From: an uncultured Prevotella sp. | GTDB lineage: Bacteria > Bacteroidota > Bacteroidia > Bacteroidales > Bacteroidaceae | Assembly (NCBI GenBank): GCA_900318855.1 | Contig: ONMG01000127.1 | Location: 1-7,024, forward strand | Direction of reading: 5' to 3' | DNA length: 7,024 nucleotides | Part shown: in pieces, positions 1 through 6,480 of the stretch | How the letters are laid out: each line of letters opens with the position of its first letter | Numbering within the stretch: position 1 is the stretch's first letter | Position numbers and translations under genes: made by a program | Notes under the pieces: model-generated | Databases searched by the model: none | What the model saw: only the letters and a program-made list of their open reading frames with translations | What the model was told of the DNA's origin: nothing

Positions 1-196
1 AGTGGACCTAAGCAAACGAACCTCATGTCAGACTTGACAGCAATAATCGTTCTTGCTTCATGTTCCGTGTGTGTACTGTGCTTGGATTGCGATTAACTAA
101 CCCACAAGGAATATCCTGTGACCCATAATATATCTGATTTGGGTGTCCCAATAACGAAGACAGGAAAAGCAGTAAGCCACCACGCTCTACAACGCA
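1..196. other. No supported gene at left edge
   Basis: I see no convincing gene in this stretch. Plus-strand frame 1 is open from the window edge to a TAA at 94-96, but its translation (many Cys, Val and Leu) resembles no family I know and could be chance. A minus-strand reading frame crosses the terminator-like hairpin at 197-245, which argues against it being coding. The region is downstream of sucD and is most simply intergenic. Confidence 0.5.
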
Positions 197-245
197 CGAA
201 TGCCGCCGCACTCTGCACTTACAGAACAGAGCGCGGCGGCATTCG
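197..245 (-). terminator. Long GC-rich hairpin, probable sucD terminator
   Basis: Bases 197-209 pair perfectly with 233-245 (13 bp, GC-rich). After one A/C mismatch (210/232), 211-215 pair with 227-231, leaving an 11-nt loop at 216-226. The hairpin starts 60 nt past the sucD stop, where the end of the sucCD transcript is expected. No run of U follows on either strand, so it may act weakly, with a factor, or as a 3'-end stabiliser. The structure is read directly; the terminator role is inferred. Confidence 0.6.
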
Positions 246-305
246 CATATATCCACCAACGGGTTATCGGTGCCCAAACGGAAGCACCGGCCCCGCGGTC
301 AGTAA

Positions 306-1175
306 TCACTTCATCTGCCTCTTCAGCAACTCGGGCACCTCACTGGTCTCCATGGCCACGGGCACTCCTACCGCCTTGAAGGCCTGAATCTTCTCCTCGG
401 CCGTGCCCGACCCGCTGGAGATGATGGCACCGGCATGCCCCATCTGCTTGCCGGGAGGCGCTGTCCGCCCGTCAATGAACACTGCTACAGGCTTGGTGAC
501 ATGCTCCTTGATATAGCGGGCAGCCCGTTCCTCGGCATCGCCACCTATCTCTCCGATGAGCACGATGCTGTCGGTGTCGGGGTCGTCCTGGAAACGCTGA
601 AGCAGGTCTTCGAAATAGAGTCCCACCACGGGGTCACCACCCACTCCCACGGCCGTCGACTGTCCGAGCCCGGCCTTGGTAAGATTGTCGACCACCTCGT
701 AGGTGAGCGTGCCACTACGGCTGATGACACCCGTATGCCCTTTCTTGAAGATGTTGCCCGGCATGATGCCCACCATGCTCTCGTCGGGTGAGATGAGACC
801 CGGACAGTTGGGTCCGATGAGCTGGGCACCCTTCAAGCGGATGAAACGGTGAGCCACCACGGCATCCATCACTGGAATGCCTTCGGTGATGCAGACGATG
901 AGCCGGATGCCGGCGTCGGCAGCCTCCATCATGGCATCCTTGGCAAAGGGAGCCGGAACAAAGATAACCGAAGTATTGGCCCCCGTGGCCTCGACAGCCT
1001 CCCTGACGGTGTTGAACACGGGTATGCCGGCCACCTCCTGACCGCCTTTGCCTGGAGAGGTTCCGCCCACGACATTGGTGCCGTAAGCCTTCATTCGGGC
1101 TGCGTGAAAACTACCGTCGCGCCCGGTGATACCCTGCACGATGAGGCGGGTATCCTTATTGACTAATATACTCAT
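306..1175 (-). CDS. sucD: Succinyl-CoA synthetase (ADP-forming) subunit alpha
   Basis: Alpha subunit of succinyl-CoA synthetase, the cytosolic enzyme that interconverts succinyl-CoA and succinate with phosphorylation of ADP or GDP. The 289 residues equal the E. coli SucD length. The N-terminal CoA-binding Rossmann domain carries GITGRDGSFHAARM (15-28). GPNCPG (121-126) and SRSGTLTYE (152-160) are conserved ligase motifs. GEIGGDAEE (208-216) matches the helix facing the active site, and the histidine phosphorylated in catalysis is His247 in GHAGAI (246-251). No key residue is missing. The ATG at 1175 is preceded 5 nt upstream by an AAGGA Shine-Dalgarno-like sequence, unlike the other genes here. 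It is the last gene of an apparent operon, 49 nt after sucC. In anaerobic Bacteroidales this step links succinate metabolism to succinyl-CoA formation. That physiological role is general knowledge, not seen here. Confidence 0.97.
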   Translation of the reverse strand: MSILVNKDTRLIVQGITGRDGSFHAARMKAYGTNVVGGTSPGKGGQEVAGIPVFNTVREAVEATGANTSVIFVPAPFAKDAMMEAADAGIRLIVCITEGIPVMDAVVAHRFIRLKGAQLIGPNCPGLISPDESMVGIMPGNIFKKGHTGVISRSGTLTYEVVDNLTKAGLGQSTAVGVGGDPVVGLYFEDLLQRFQDDPDTDSIVLIGEIGGDAEERAARYIKEHVTKPVAVFIDGRTAPPGKQMGHAGAIISSGSGTAEEKIQAFKAVGVPVAMETSEVPELLKRQMK

Positions 1176-1180
1176 TGTAT

Positions 1181-1185
1181 TCCTT
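1181..1185 (-). promoter_or_regulatory. Shine-Dalgarno-like AAGGA before sucD
   Basis: On the minus strand AAGGA lies 5 nt before the sucD ATG. Such sites are often absent in Bacteroidetes, and sucC, the upstream membrane-protein gene and the OPX gene have none that I can see. It supports the chosen sucD start. Confidence 0.5.
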
Positions 1186-1224
1186 ATTTATATACCTATT
1201 TATATATATAGCGCTGTCGTAGCC

Positions 1225-2370
1225 CTACACACCCAACTGCCGGGCCAACTCCACCGCCTTATGGCCCGCATCGGCCATGGTGGTGCCCACGGTGAAGCGG
1301 GTTCCCTCAAGGATGCGGCGGCCTTCCTCCTCATTGGTGCCGGTGAGACGTATCACCATCGGCACATCCACATGAAGCTCTCCAATGGCTTCGATGAGTC
1401 CCTTGGCCACATCGTCGCAGCGCGTGATGCCACCGAAGATATTGATGAGCACCACCTTCACATGGCTGTCGGAGAGCAGCAGCTTCATGGCTTCCACAAT
1501 CTTCTGCGGGTTGGAGCTGCCGCCAATGTCAAGGAAGTTGGCCGGATTGCCTCCATAGAGCTTTATCATGTCCATTGTGGCCATAGCAAGTCCGGCACCG
1601 TTCACCATACAGCCGATGCTGCCCCCGAGATTGACGTAGCTGAAGCCTTTCTCCTTAGCTTCCTCCTCTTTCTTCTCCTCGGGCGTAGGCTCGAAGCAGG
1701 CAAACACGTCGGGATGACGGAAGAGGGCATTATTGTCGAAGGTCATCTTGGCATCGATGGCTCTCAGCTTTCCATCGCTGGTCACCACGAGCGGATTGAT
1801 TTCGGCCAGCGAGGCGTCCTTCTCCACGAAGAGCCGGTAGAGATTCTTCAGCAGAGGCGTGGCCTGCTTCACGAGGGCATAGTCGTCGAAGAGCTTGAAC
1901 GCTGCTTCCCGCGCCAGATAGTCGGTCATGCCCACAAGTGGGTCGATGGCTATCTTGACAATCTTCTCCGGTGTCTCGCGGGCCACCTGCTCGATGTCCA
2001 TACCCCCCTCACGGCTGAGCATGAGAATCGGCAATTTGCTTTGACGGTCGATAAGGATGCTCACATAGTACTCCGAGGCGATGTCGACGGCCTCGCCCAC
2101 GAGCACACGGTCGACCTTGAAGCCCTTGATGTCCATGCCAAGGATTTGCGAGGCATACTCCCGGAGCTGCTCTTCGCCCTTGGCCACCTTCACTCCGCCG
2201 GCCTTACCCCGGCCGCCGGTGTGCACCTGCGCCTTCACCACTGCCTTATCGGCTCCGAGCTGACGGAAAGCCTCGGCAGCCTCGTCGACACTGTGGCAGA
2301 GAATGCTGTGGTCGACGGGCAAGCCGTAGCTCGCGAAAAAGGCTTTTGCTTGATATTCGTGTACCTTCAT
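1225..2370 (-). CDS. sucC: Succinyl-CoA synthetase (ADP-forming) subunit beta
   Basis: Beta subunit, which holds the nucleotide-binding ATP-grasp domain and pairs with SucD. At 381 residues it is close to E. coli SucC (388). MKVHEYQAKAFF is the classic N-terminus. VKAQVHTGGRGKAGGVK (45-61) is the ATP-grasp nucleotide-binding segment. AEINPLVV (189-196) and AIDAKMTFDNNALFRHP (204-220) carry the metal-binding acidic residues. GCMVNGAGLAMATMDM (253-268), DIGGSSNP (281-288) and NIFGGITRCD (310-319) form the C-terminal ligase domain. A short Lys/Glu-rich stretch (231-242) precedes the ligase domain. Whether it prefers ATP or GTP cannot be read safely. The gene starts 18 nt after the stop of the upstream membrane-protein gene, with an AT-rich spacer and no clear Shine-Dalgarno site, so it is probably co-transcribed with it and with sucD. 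Confidence 0.97.
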   Translation of the reverse strand: MKVHEYQAKAFFASYGLPVDHSILCHSVDEAAEAFRQLGADKAVVKAQVHTGGRGKAGGVKVAKGEEQLREYASQILGMDIKGFKVDRVLVGEAVDIASEYYVSILIDRQSKLPILMLSREGGMDIEQVARETPEKIVKIAIDPLVGMTDYLAREAAFKLFDDYALVKQATPLLKNLYRLFVEKDASLAEINPLVVTSDGKLRAIDAKMTFDNNALFRHPDVFACFEPTPEEKKEEEAKEKGFSYVNLGGSIGCMVNGAGLAMATMDMIKLYGGNPANFLDIGGSSNPQKIVEAMKLLLSDSHVKVVLINIFGGITRCDDVAKGLIEAIGELHVDVPMVIRLTGTNEEEGRRILEGTRFTVGTTMADAGHKAVELARQLGV

Positions 2371-2388
2371 ATTGGATATGATTAATGA

Positions 2389-2931
2389 TTATGAGTTACT
2401 CTTATCTTTCCTTTGCCTCATATGGCGCACGGCCATATAGAGCTCGCCCACGACATCTGCTGCGAAAGAAGCATCACGGCCACAATTCACCTTCACAGTG
2501 GGCCTGTCGGCGAGCCGGGTGGCGATGACCACTTGGAATTGGCCATTGGTATAGGGCGTGGCCGTATTCTCAAGCGTTATCTCCTCAATATCACGCTCCA
2601 GGATGGCAATGCCGTCGGCCACCACCAGACGGGGACCGAAGTAGCAGAAGATGACACCGCAAGGCTCATTGGCACGTGTAGCATCTGCCAAGATGGCACC
2701 ATCGGGCTGCCCATAGAAGGCTACCATGGCTTCCACCGTGCCAAACGACGGTACGGCTATCGCTTTGCCGGACTTCTGCTCGGGCTGCATCTTCAGATAG
2801 ATGTAAGCACAAGGAATAAGCAGGAAGCCCAAGAGCACTGTAAGGTCGGAAAGCATAATCAACAGTACCAGGACGAGAGCTGTGATTACCACAGCTACAT
2901 CACGGAAGCGATGACTATTGGTTTTGTCCAT
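2389..2931 (-). CDS. Small two-helix membrane protein of unknown function, first gene of sucCD operon
   Basis: I do not recognise a named family. The 180-residue protein starts MDKTNSHRFRD and has two adjacent hydrophobic segments (about 11-28 and 30-47) that look like a transmembrane hairpin. A soluble domain of about 130 residues follows, with alternating hydrophobic strands (GVIFCYFGPRLVVADGIAIL, 92-111; FQVVIATRL, 132-140; TVKVNC, 145-150) and a final helix (ADVVGELYMAVRHM, 158-171). Strands closed by a helix recall bacterial PH-like domains, but this is a guess from pattern only. The frame stays open upstream to 3129. I reject that longer start because the probable promoter at 2961-2991 lies inside it, 30 nt before the ATG at 2931, and the extra residues come from a repeat. 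The 18-nt spacing to sucC suggests an operon. The C-terminus is very basic (RQRKDK). Confidence 0.8.
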   Translation of the reverse strand: MDKTNSHRFRDVAVVITALVLVLLIMLSDLTVLLGFLLIPCAYIYLKMQPEQKSGKAIAVPSFGTVEAMVAFYGQPDGAILADATRANEPCGVIFCYFGPRLVVADGIAILERDIEEITLENTATPYTNGQFQVVIATRLADRPTVKVNCGRDASFAADVVGELYMAVRHMRQRKDKSNS

Positions 2932-2960
2932 AGTAGATTCAGTCAGATGTTTAATCAAGG

Positions 2961-2991
2961 CAAAGTTACAGAATCCTTTCCTAACCGCAAA
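2961..2991 (-). promoter_or_regulatory. Bacteroidetes-type promoter for the sucCD operon
   Basis: On the minus strand TTTG (2991-2988) is followed after 19 nt by TAACTTTG (2968-2961). This matches the Bacteroidetes sigma consensus of a -33 TTTG and a -7 TAnnTTTG. It predicts a transcript starting near 2955 and an untranslated leader of about 25 nt before the ATG at 2931. It decides the start of the downstream membrane-protein gene. Confidence 0.75.
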
Positions 2992-3023
2992 GAATATAGG
3001 CAGGTATTTTCGGTTCTGTGGCA

Positions 3024-3165
3024 AATGTCCGTGAAGAGTGTCCTTGGTCGTGCGTAGCAATATCTCTACCCACAGCCCAAGAAAGGTCCGTAAAGCGTCC
3101 GTATCGTCCGTGGTAAAATCTCTCCACATAGCCCAGAAGTGTCCGTGGCAAACTCTTTTCGCAAC
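3024..3165. repeat. Degenerate ACGGAC-rich intergenic repeat
   Basis: GTCCGT (ACGGAC on the minus strand) occurs at 3027, 3086, 3097, 3106 and 3141. Two longer similar units are offset by 56 bp: ATCTCTACCCACAGCCCA from 3062 and ATCTCTCCACATAGCCCA from 3118, each followed by GTCCGT 3-8 nt on. The minus-strand translation gives low-complexity text such as FTTDDTD. I recall similar ACGGA-rich filler between genes of Bacteroidales, so it is probably a dispersed non-coding repeat. Copy number elsewhere cannot be seen here. Confidence 0.55.
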
Positions 3166-3203
3166 GCCAAGTTCAATCCCCCCGGGAACGCAAAGATTCG
3201 TCC

Positions 3204-3256
3204 CCTATTGAGTCTCTAAGGGCGGCCAATGGACAGCCGATTTAAGCCTCAATAGG
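3204..3256. repeat. 9-bp inverted repeat with 35-nt spacer
   Basis: CCTATTGAG at 3204-3212 is the exact reverse complement of CTCAATAGG at 3248-3256. The wider arms are still partly similar (CCCCTATTGAGT against CTCCTATTGAGG). No T-run follows, so it is not a typical intrinsic terminator. It could be a processed hairpin, a protein-binding site or the ends of a small relic element. I cannot choose between these. Confidence 0.4.
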
Positions 3257-3386
3257 AGCCAGACCTATCCCATTATGGTCTTAAACATCTACTAATAACA
3301 GTATATGGATAAGAAGTTAAATAGTTATATATCAAGCGATTAATATTTTTAAGGTCAGTTATTTATCTACTAATGGACTACAACCC
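3257..3386. other. AT-rich non-coding stretch
   Basis: No reading frame or RNA signature I can support. A 10-bp direct repeat ATCTACTAAT occurs at 3287-3296 and again at 3365-3374, 78 bp apart. The stretch is clearly richer in A and T than the genes on either side and lies directly upstream of the promoter at 3387-3418, so it may hold regulator sites. Confidence 0.35.
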
Positions 3387-3418
3387 CTTGGATGTATCAC
3401 TTTGATTTAATAATTTTG
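3387..3418 (+). promoter_or_regulatory. Bacteroidetes-type promoter of candidate small RNA
   Basis: CTTG (3387-3390) is followed after 20 nt by TAATTTTG (3411-3418), a full match to the -7 TAnnTTTG element with good spacing to a near-consensus -33 element. Transcription would begin near 3424-3427. No open reading frame follows, but an RNA hairpin begins at 3426 and a strong terminator ends at about 3610. Confidence 0.55.
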
Positions 3419-3424
3419 CAATCG

Positions 3425-3610
3425 AAATCAGTGAGACACTGGTTATTCATGTTATTGAGATTAGTTAATAGTATAGAGTTAATTAGCACCAACCAACAAG
3501 GTCAAAAGGGCGACAGAGGTGGCCCGAAGAGTTAGAAAACTATTTTAGACGTGGAATGACCTCCGCTCCTCCCTGCGTGAAGCAGTGAAGTGCAGAGGTC
3601 ATTTCCTTTT
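3425..3610 (+). ncRNA. Candidate structured small RNA (about 185 nt)
   Basis: Three signals line up in order: a promoter at 3387-3418, a hairpin at the predicted 5' end, and an intrinsic terminator at 3553-3610. The 5' hairpin pairs 3426-3433 with 3437-3444 (8 bp, one G-U pair, AGA loop). Weaker internal hairpins are possible: GGGC/GCCC (3508-3511 with 3522-3525) and AGTT/AACT (3530-3533 with 3538-3541). No frame gives a plausible protein. I could not match it to tmRNA, SRP RNA, RNase P RNA or 6S RNA. It may be a free-standing regulatory RNA, or a short leader transcript stopped before the OPX gene. The signals are visible; that they form one transcript is inferred. Confidence 0.45.
3553..3610 (+). 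terminator. Intrinsic terminator with branched stem
   Basis: AATGACCTC (3555-3563) pairs perfectly with GAGGTCATT (3595-3603), and two further pairs including a G-U extend it to 3553/3605. A nested CTGC/GCAG hairpin (3573-3576 with 3582-3585) sits in the loop. The stem runs straight into TTTCCTTTT, so it acts on plus-strand transcription. The minus-strand side lacks a T-run. It separates the upstream promoter from the OPX gene. Confidence 0.75.
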
Positions 3611-3703
3611 ATAGCCCTCCATGCACATGGCTCGTTCTGCTTTAAGCTCTGGCACCAAGGAAAAATAGTGACCCCGGAAAGAAATTATTAGGATAAAATA
3701 GTG

Positions 3704-3711
3704 TAACTTTG
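3704..3711 (+). promoter_or_regulatory. Promoter -7 element for the OPX gene
   Basis: TAACTTTG matches the Bacteroidetes -7 TAnnTTTG consensus exactly and is followed by GCAGG. No good TTTG is found 19-21 nt upstream, so the promoter may be weak or need an activator. An 8-bp inverted repeat (TAGGATAA at 3689-3696, TTATCCTA at 3776-3783) flanks it. It would give a leader of about 160 nt before the ATG at 3880. Confidence 0.5.
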
Positions 3712-3717
3712 CAGGTT

Positions 3718-3879
3718 ATTAGGGCCTGGCTGAAAAGTGAAGCCTGGCGATAGCAATAAATAAGGATTTTTTAAGTTATCCTACTACATTGGACGAGGCT
3801 CTCCACTCACACTTTCACCACCCGATGGTGTCGGCAGAGGAGCTGATTAAACAAAAAGAATCATTCAGTATCTGTAATT
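3718..3879 (+). promoter_or_regulatory. Long structured 5' leader of the OPX gene
   Basis: The predicted untranslated leader holds a 7-bp direct repeat GCCTGGC (3724-3730 and 3742-3748) and two small hairpins: AGGAT/ATCCT (3763-3767 with 3778-3782) and CACCA/TGGTG (3816-3820 with 3826-3830, loop CCCGA). In Bacteroides, capsule operon leaders are acted on by NusG-like UpxY antiterminators. A similar role here is possible but unproven, and no upxY homologue is in the window. The ATG has no Shine-Dalgarno site. Confidence 0.35.
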
Positions 3880-6480
3880 ATGAAGAAATGGATTTTATGC
3901 CTGATGATGGCTGTACTAACCCCTGTATGGGCATCGGCACAGTCAAGCATGACGGATGATCAGGTGATGTCGTACATCGTGAAGGAATATTCCCGCGGCA
4001 CCTCCCAAGGGCAGATTGTAACCCACCTGATGCAGAGCGGAGTGAACATCGAGCAGATTCGCCGGGTGCGCACCAAACTGGAACGCCAGCGCAAACAGAG
4101 CGGACTGGGTAATATGAGCGACGCTGCAACAGGCAAGGCCGACAGTAGGATGAGGAGTGCCAACGGTAAGGGCAAGGGCACTACTACCACAAGCGAGAAC
4201 TCAGCTGAAGCCAAGGCTTCCGACTACTCGGACTACCGCATCCAGCGCGAGTCACGCTGGCAGGAGAGCTACGACGAGAACGATCCTGAATTCATGGCCA
4301 TGAGCCAGGAGATGGACGGCATCGTGCCCAAAGACTCCATCCAATGGCTGAACGAGATACTGAAGCAGCAGCGCAAGGCCAAGAACCAGGTTTTCGGCCG
4401 CAACATCTTCAATAACAAGAACCTCACCTTCGAACCCGACATGAATATCGCCACGCCTCAGAACTACCGGCTCGGGCCGGGTGACGCTGTGAACATCGAT
4501 ATCTACGGTGCCTCGCAGAAGTCGGTCACAGCTACCGTGAGCCCCGACGGCGACATCGTCATCGAGGACTTCGGCCCCATCAATGTGGGAGGCCTCACCA
4601 TCGCCCAAGCCAACGCGCGCATACGCAGTCAGCTCGGCGCACGCTACCAGAGCAGCCGCATCAAGATTTCGCTCGGGCAGACCCGCACCATCACCATCAA
4701 CGTGATGGGCGAGGTGAAGAATCCTGGCACTTACACGCTCTCAGCCTTCGCCTCGGTGTTCCACGCCCTCTACATGGCTGGAGGCACCAACGACCTGGGA
4801 ACACTGCGCAACATAAAGATTTACAGGCACAACCGCTTAGTGAGTGTCTGCGACATCTATGACTATATCCTTAATGGCAAGATGACCGGCAATGTGCGGC
4901 TCACCGACGGCGACGTCATCATCGTGGGTCCCTACGACTGTCTGGTGAACATCAGTGGAAAGGTAAAACGCCCGATGTTCTACGAGATGAAGAAGAATGA
5001 AAGCATCGGCACCCTGCTGAAATACGCCGGCGGATTCACGGGCGACGCCTATCGCAAGTCGGTGCGCGTGCTGCGCAAGACTGGCCGCGAGCGTGCCGTG
5101 TTCAACATCGGAGAGTTCGACATGAGCAACTTCCACGTGGAGGACGGCGACAGCGTGATGGTGGACTCCATCATGAACCGCTACGCCAACACCGTGGAAC
5201 TCAAGGGAGCCGTATTCCGCCCAGGCATGTACCAGTTGGGCGGCGACATCAACAGTGTGCGCTCGCTTCTGCAGCATGCAGATGGCGTAAAGGAAGATGC
5301 ATTCACCGCTCATGCCGTGATGCACCGCATGAAAGCCGACCGCACGCTGGAGGTGATACCGGTCGACGTGGAAGGTATCATGAGTGGCAAAGCCGCTGAC
5401 ATCCCGCTCAAGGAGAACGACGTGCTCTTCATACCCACCAATAGCGACATGATGGACCAGAAAACCATCACCATCCATGGCGAAGTACAATATCCGGGCA
5501 TCTATAAATACGCCGGCAACGAGACTATTGAAGACTTCATCCTCCAGGCCGGCGGACTCAAGGAGACGGCCTCAACGGTGAAAGTCGATGTAGCACGCCG
5601 CACAAGCAACCCCAAGGCGCTCTCTACCGACAGCGTCATCGCCAACACCTATACCTTCGCACTGAAAGACGGATTCGTCATCGACGGTCAGCCCGGCTTC
5701 GTGCTCATGCCCTTCGATGAGGTGTATGTGCGCAAGAGTCCCGCCTACTCCGTGCAGCAGAATGTGAGCATCGAGGGACAGGTGATATTCCCCGGCAGCT
5801 ACACCATGAACCGGCGCTCCATGCGACTGACCGACCTCTTGAAAGCAGCCGGCGGAGCTACGGATTTGGCCTACATCGAGGGTGCAAAACTTGAGCGCGT
5901 ACCCACGGAATCGGAGCGTGCCCGTATGGAGGCCGCTTTCAAGATGCAGCAAGAGCAGCTCCAGCAGCAACTCATCGAACTGGCCGCAAGCTCCAGTAAC
6001 AGCAACATCCAGCAGATGACAGCTGCCCTGCAGGAGCAACTGCAGAAATACCAAGTGCCCAACACCATCACGGTGGGCATCGAGCTCGACAAGGCACTGA
6101 AGGACCCAAACAGTGACGCCAACATCATCCTGCGCGACGGCGACCGGCTGACGCTGCCTGCCTACACGGCTACGGTGAAGATTAGCGGGGCCGTGATGGG
6201 ACCCAACACTGTGGCTTACGAACGAGGTAAACGTGCGAAATACTACGTCAACACGGCCGGAGGCTTTGCACAGAACGCACGTAAGAGCGGTGTCTACATT
6301 GTCTATATGAACGGAAGGATGGCCAAGGTCTCCGAAGGAGCCAAGGTACAGCCTGGATGCGAGATTGTGGTGCCCAGCAAGATCGGCCACCGCATGAGCA
6401 TCGCTGAGACCATGACGCTCGGCTCGGGCATCGCCAGCATTGCTACGATGATAGCCACCATTGCTAATCTGGTGAAGTAG
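3880..6480 (+). CDS. Outer-membrane polysaccharide export protein (OPX/Wza-like, SLBB domains)
   Basis: Predicted channel of the OPX family, which carries capsule or exopolysaccharide across the outer membrane. A type I signal peptide (about 1-20, ending ASA before QSS) has no lipobox cysteine, unlike the E. coli lipoprotein Wza. A short helical domain (24-70) of the type seen in Bacteroidetes OPX proteins follows, then a low-complexity Ser/Thr/Lys linker. The Poly_export domain starts at YRLGPGDAVNIDIYG (196-210) and runs to about 270. Six SLBB-type units begin near 274 (VMGEVKNPGTY), 356 (VNISGKVKRPMFY), 439 (VELKGAVFRPGMY), 530 (ITIHGEVQYPGIY), 629 (VSIEGQVIFPGSY) and 766 (VKISGAVMGPNTV). 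A Gln-rich probable coiled coil (about 680-724) separates units five and six. The C-terminus (841-864) is hydrophobic and may span the membrane. At 866 residues it is more than twice Wza (379). No Wzz/Wzc partner follows in the window. The exported sugar is unknown. Confidence 0.92.
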   Translation: MKKWILCLMMAVLTPVWASAQSSMTDDQVMSYIVKEYSRGTSQGQIVTHLMQSGVNIEQIRRVRTKLERQRKQSGLGNMSDAATGKADSRMRSANGKGKGTTTTSENSAEAKASDYSDYRIQRESRWQESYDENDPEFMAMSQEMDGIVPKDSIQWLNEILKQQRKAKNQVFGRNIFNNKNLTFEPDMNIATPQNYRLGPGDAVNIDIYGASQKSVTATVSPDGDIVIEDFGPINVGGLTIAQANARIRSQLGARYQSSRIKISLGQTRTITINVMGEVKNPGTYTLSAFASVFHALYMAGGTNDLGTLRNIKIYRHNRLVSVCDIYDYILNGKMTGNVRLTDGDVIIVGPYDCLVNISGKVKRPMFYEMKKNESIGTLLKYAGGFTGDAYRKSVRVLRKTGRERAVFNIGEFDMSNFHVEDGDSVMVDSIMNRYANTVELKGAVFRPGMYQLGGDINSVRSLLQHADGVKEDAFTAHAVMHRMKADRTLEVIPVDVEGIMSGKAADIPLKENDVLFIPTNSDMMDQKTITIHGEVQYPGIYKYAGNETIEDFILQAGGLKETASTVKVDVARRTSNPKALSTDSVIANTYTFALKDGFVIDGQPGFVLMPFDEVYVRKSPAYSVQQNVSIEGQVIFPGSYTMNRRSMRLTDLLKAAGGATDLAYIEGAKLERVPTESERARMEAAFKMQQEQLQQQLIELAASSSNSNIQQMTAALQEQLQKYQVPNTITVGIELDKALKDPNSDANIILRDGDRLTLPAYTATVKISGAVMGPNTVAYERGKRAKYYVNTAGGFAQNARKSGVYIVYMNGRMAKVSEGAKVQPGCEIVVPSKIGHRMSIAETMTLGSGIASIATMIATIANLVK

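Noticed and set aside
118..387. Plus-strand open frame of 89 codons at the left edge
   Set aside because: It crosses the terminator-like hairpin and overlaps the 3' end of sucD on the other strand; the translation has no family features.
1189..1210. TATATA-rich inverted repeat in the sucC-sucD spacer as a promoter or regulator site
   Set aside because: Simple AT repeats pair by chance, no TAnnTTTG element is present on the minus strand, and a 49-nt spacer fits one transcript.
1126..2385. Plus-strand open frame of 419 codons opposite sucC
   Set aside because: It is the antisense shadow of sucC, rich in His and Leu as expected from reverse reading of a conserved gene.
2413..3057. Plus-strand open frame of 214 codons
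   Set aside because: It mirrors the minus-strand membrane protein and runs across its promoter and the repeat; no start signal or domain is visible.
3027..3146. CRISPR-like array from repeated GTCCGT
   Set aside because: Repeats are 6 bp, irregularly spaced and degenerate, with no true repeat-spacer structure and no cas gene.
3619..3630. Palindrome-like CCATGCACATGG as an operator
   Set aside because: Arms are only 5 bp, there is no second copy, and it lies between the terminator and the next promoter without a defined role.
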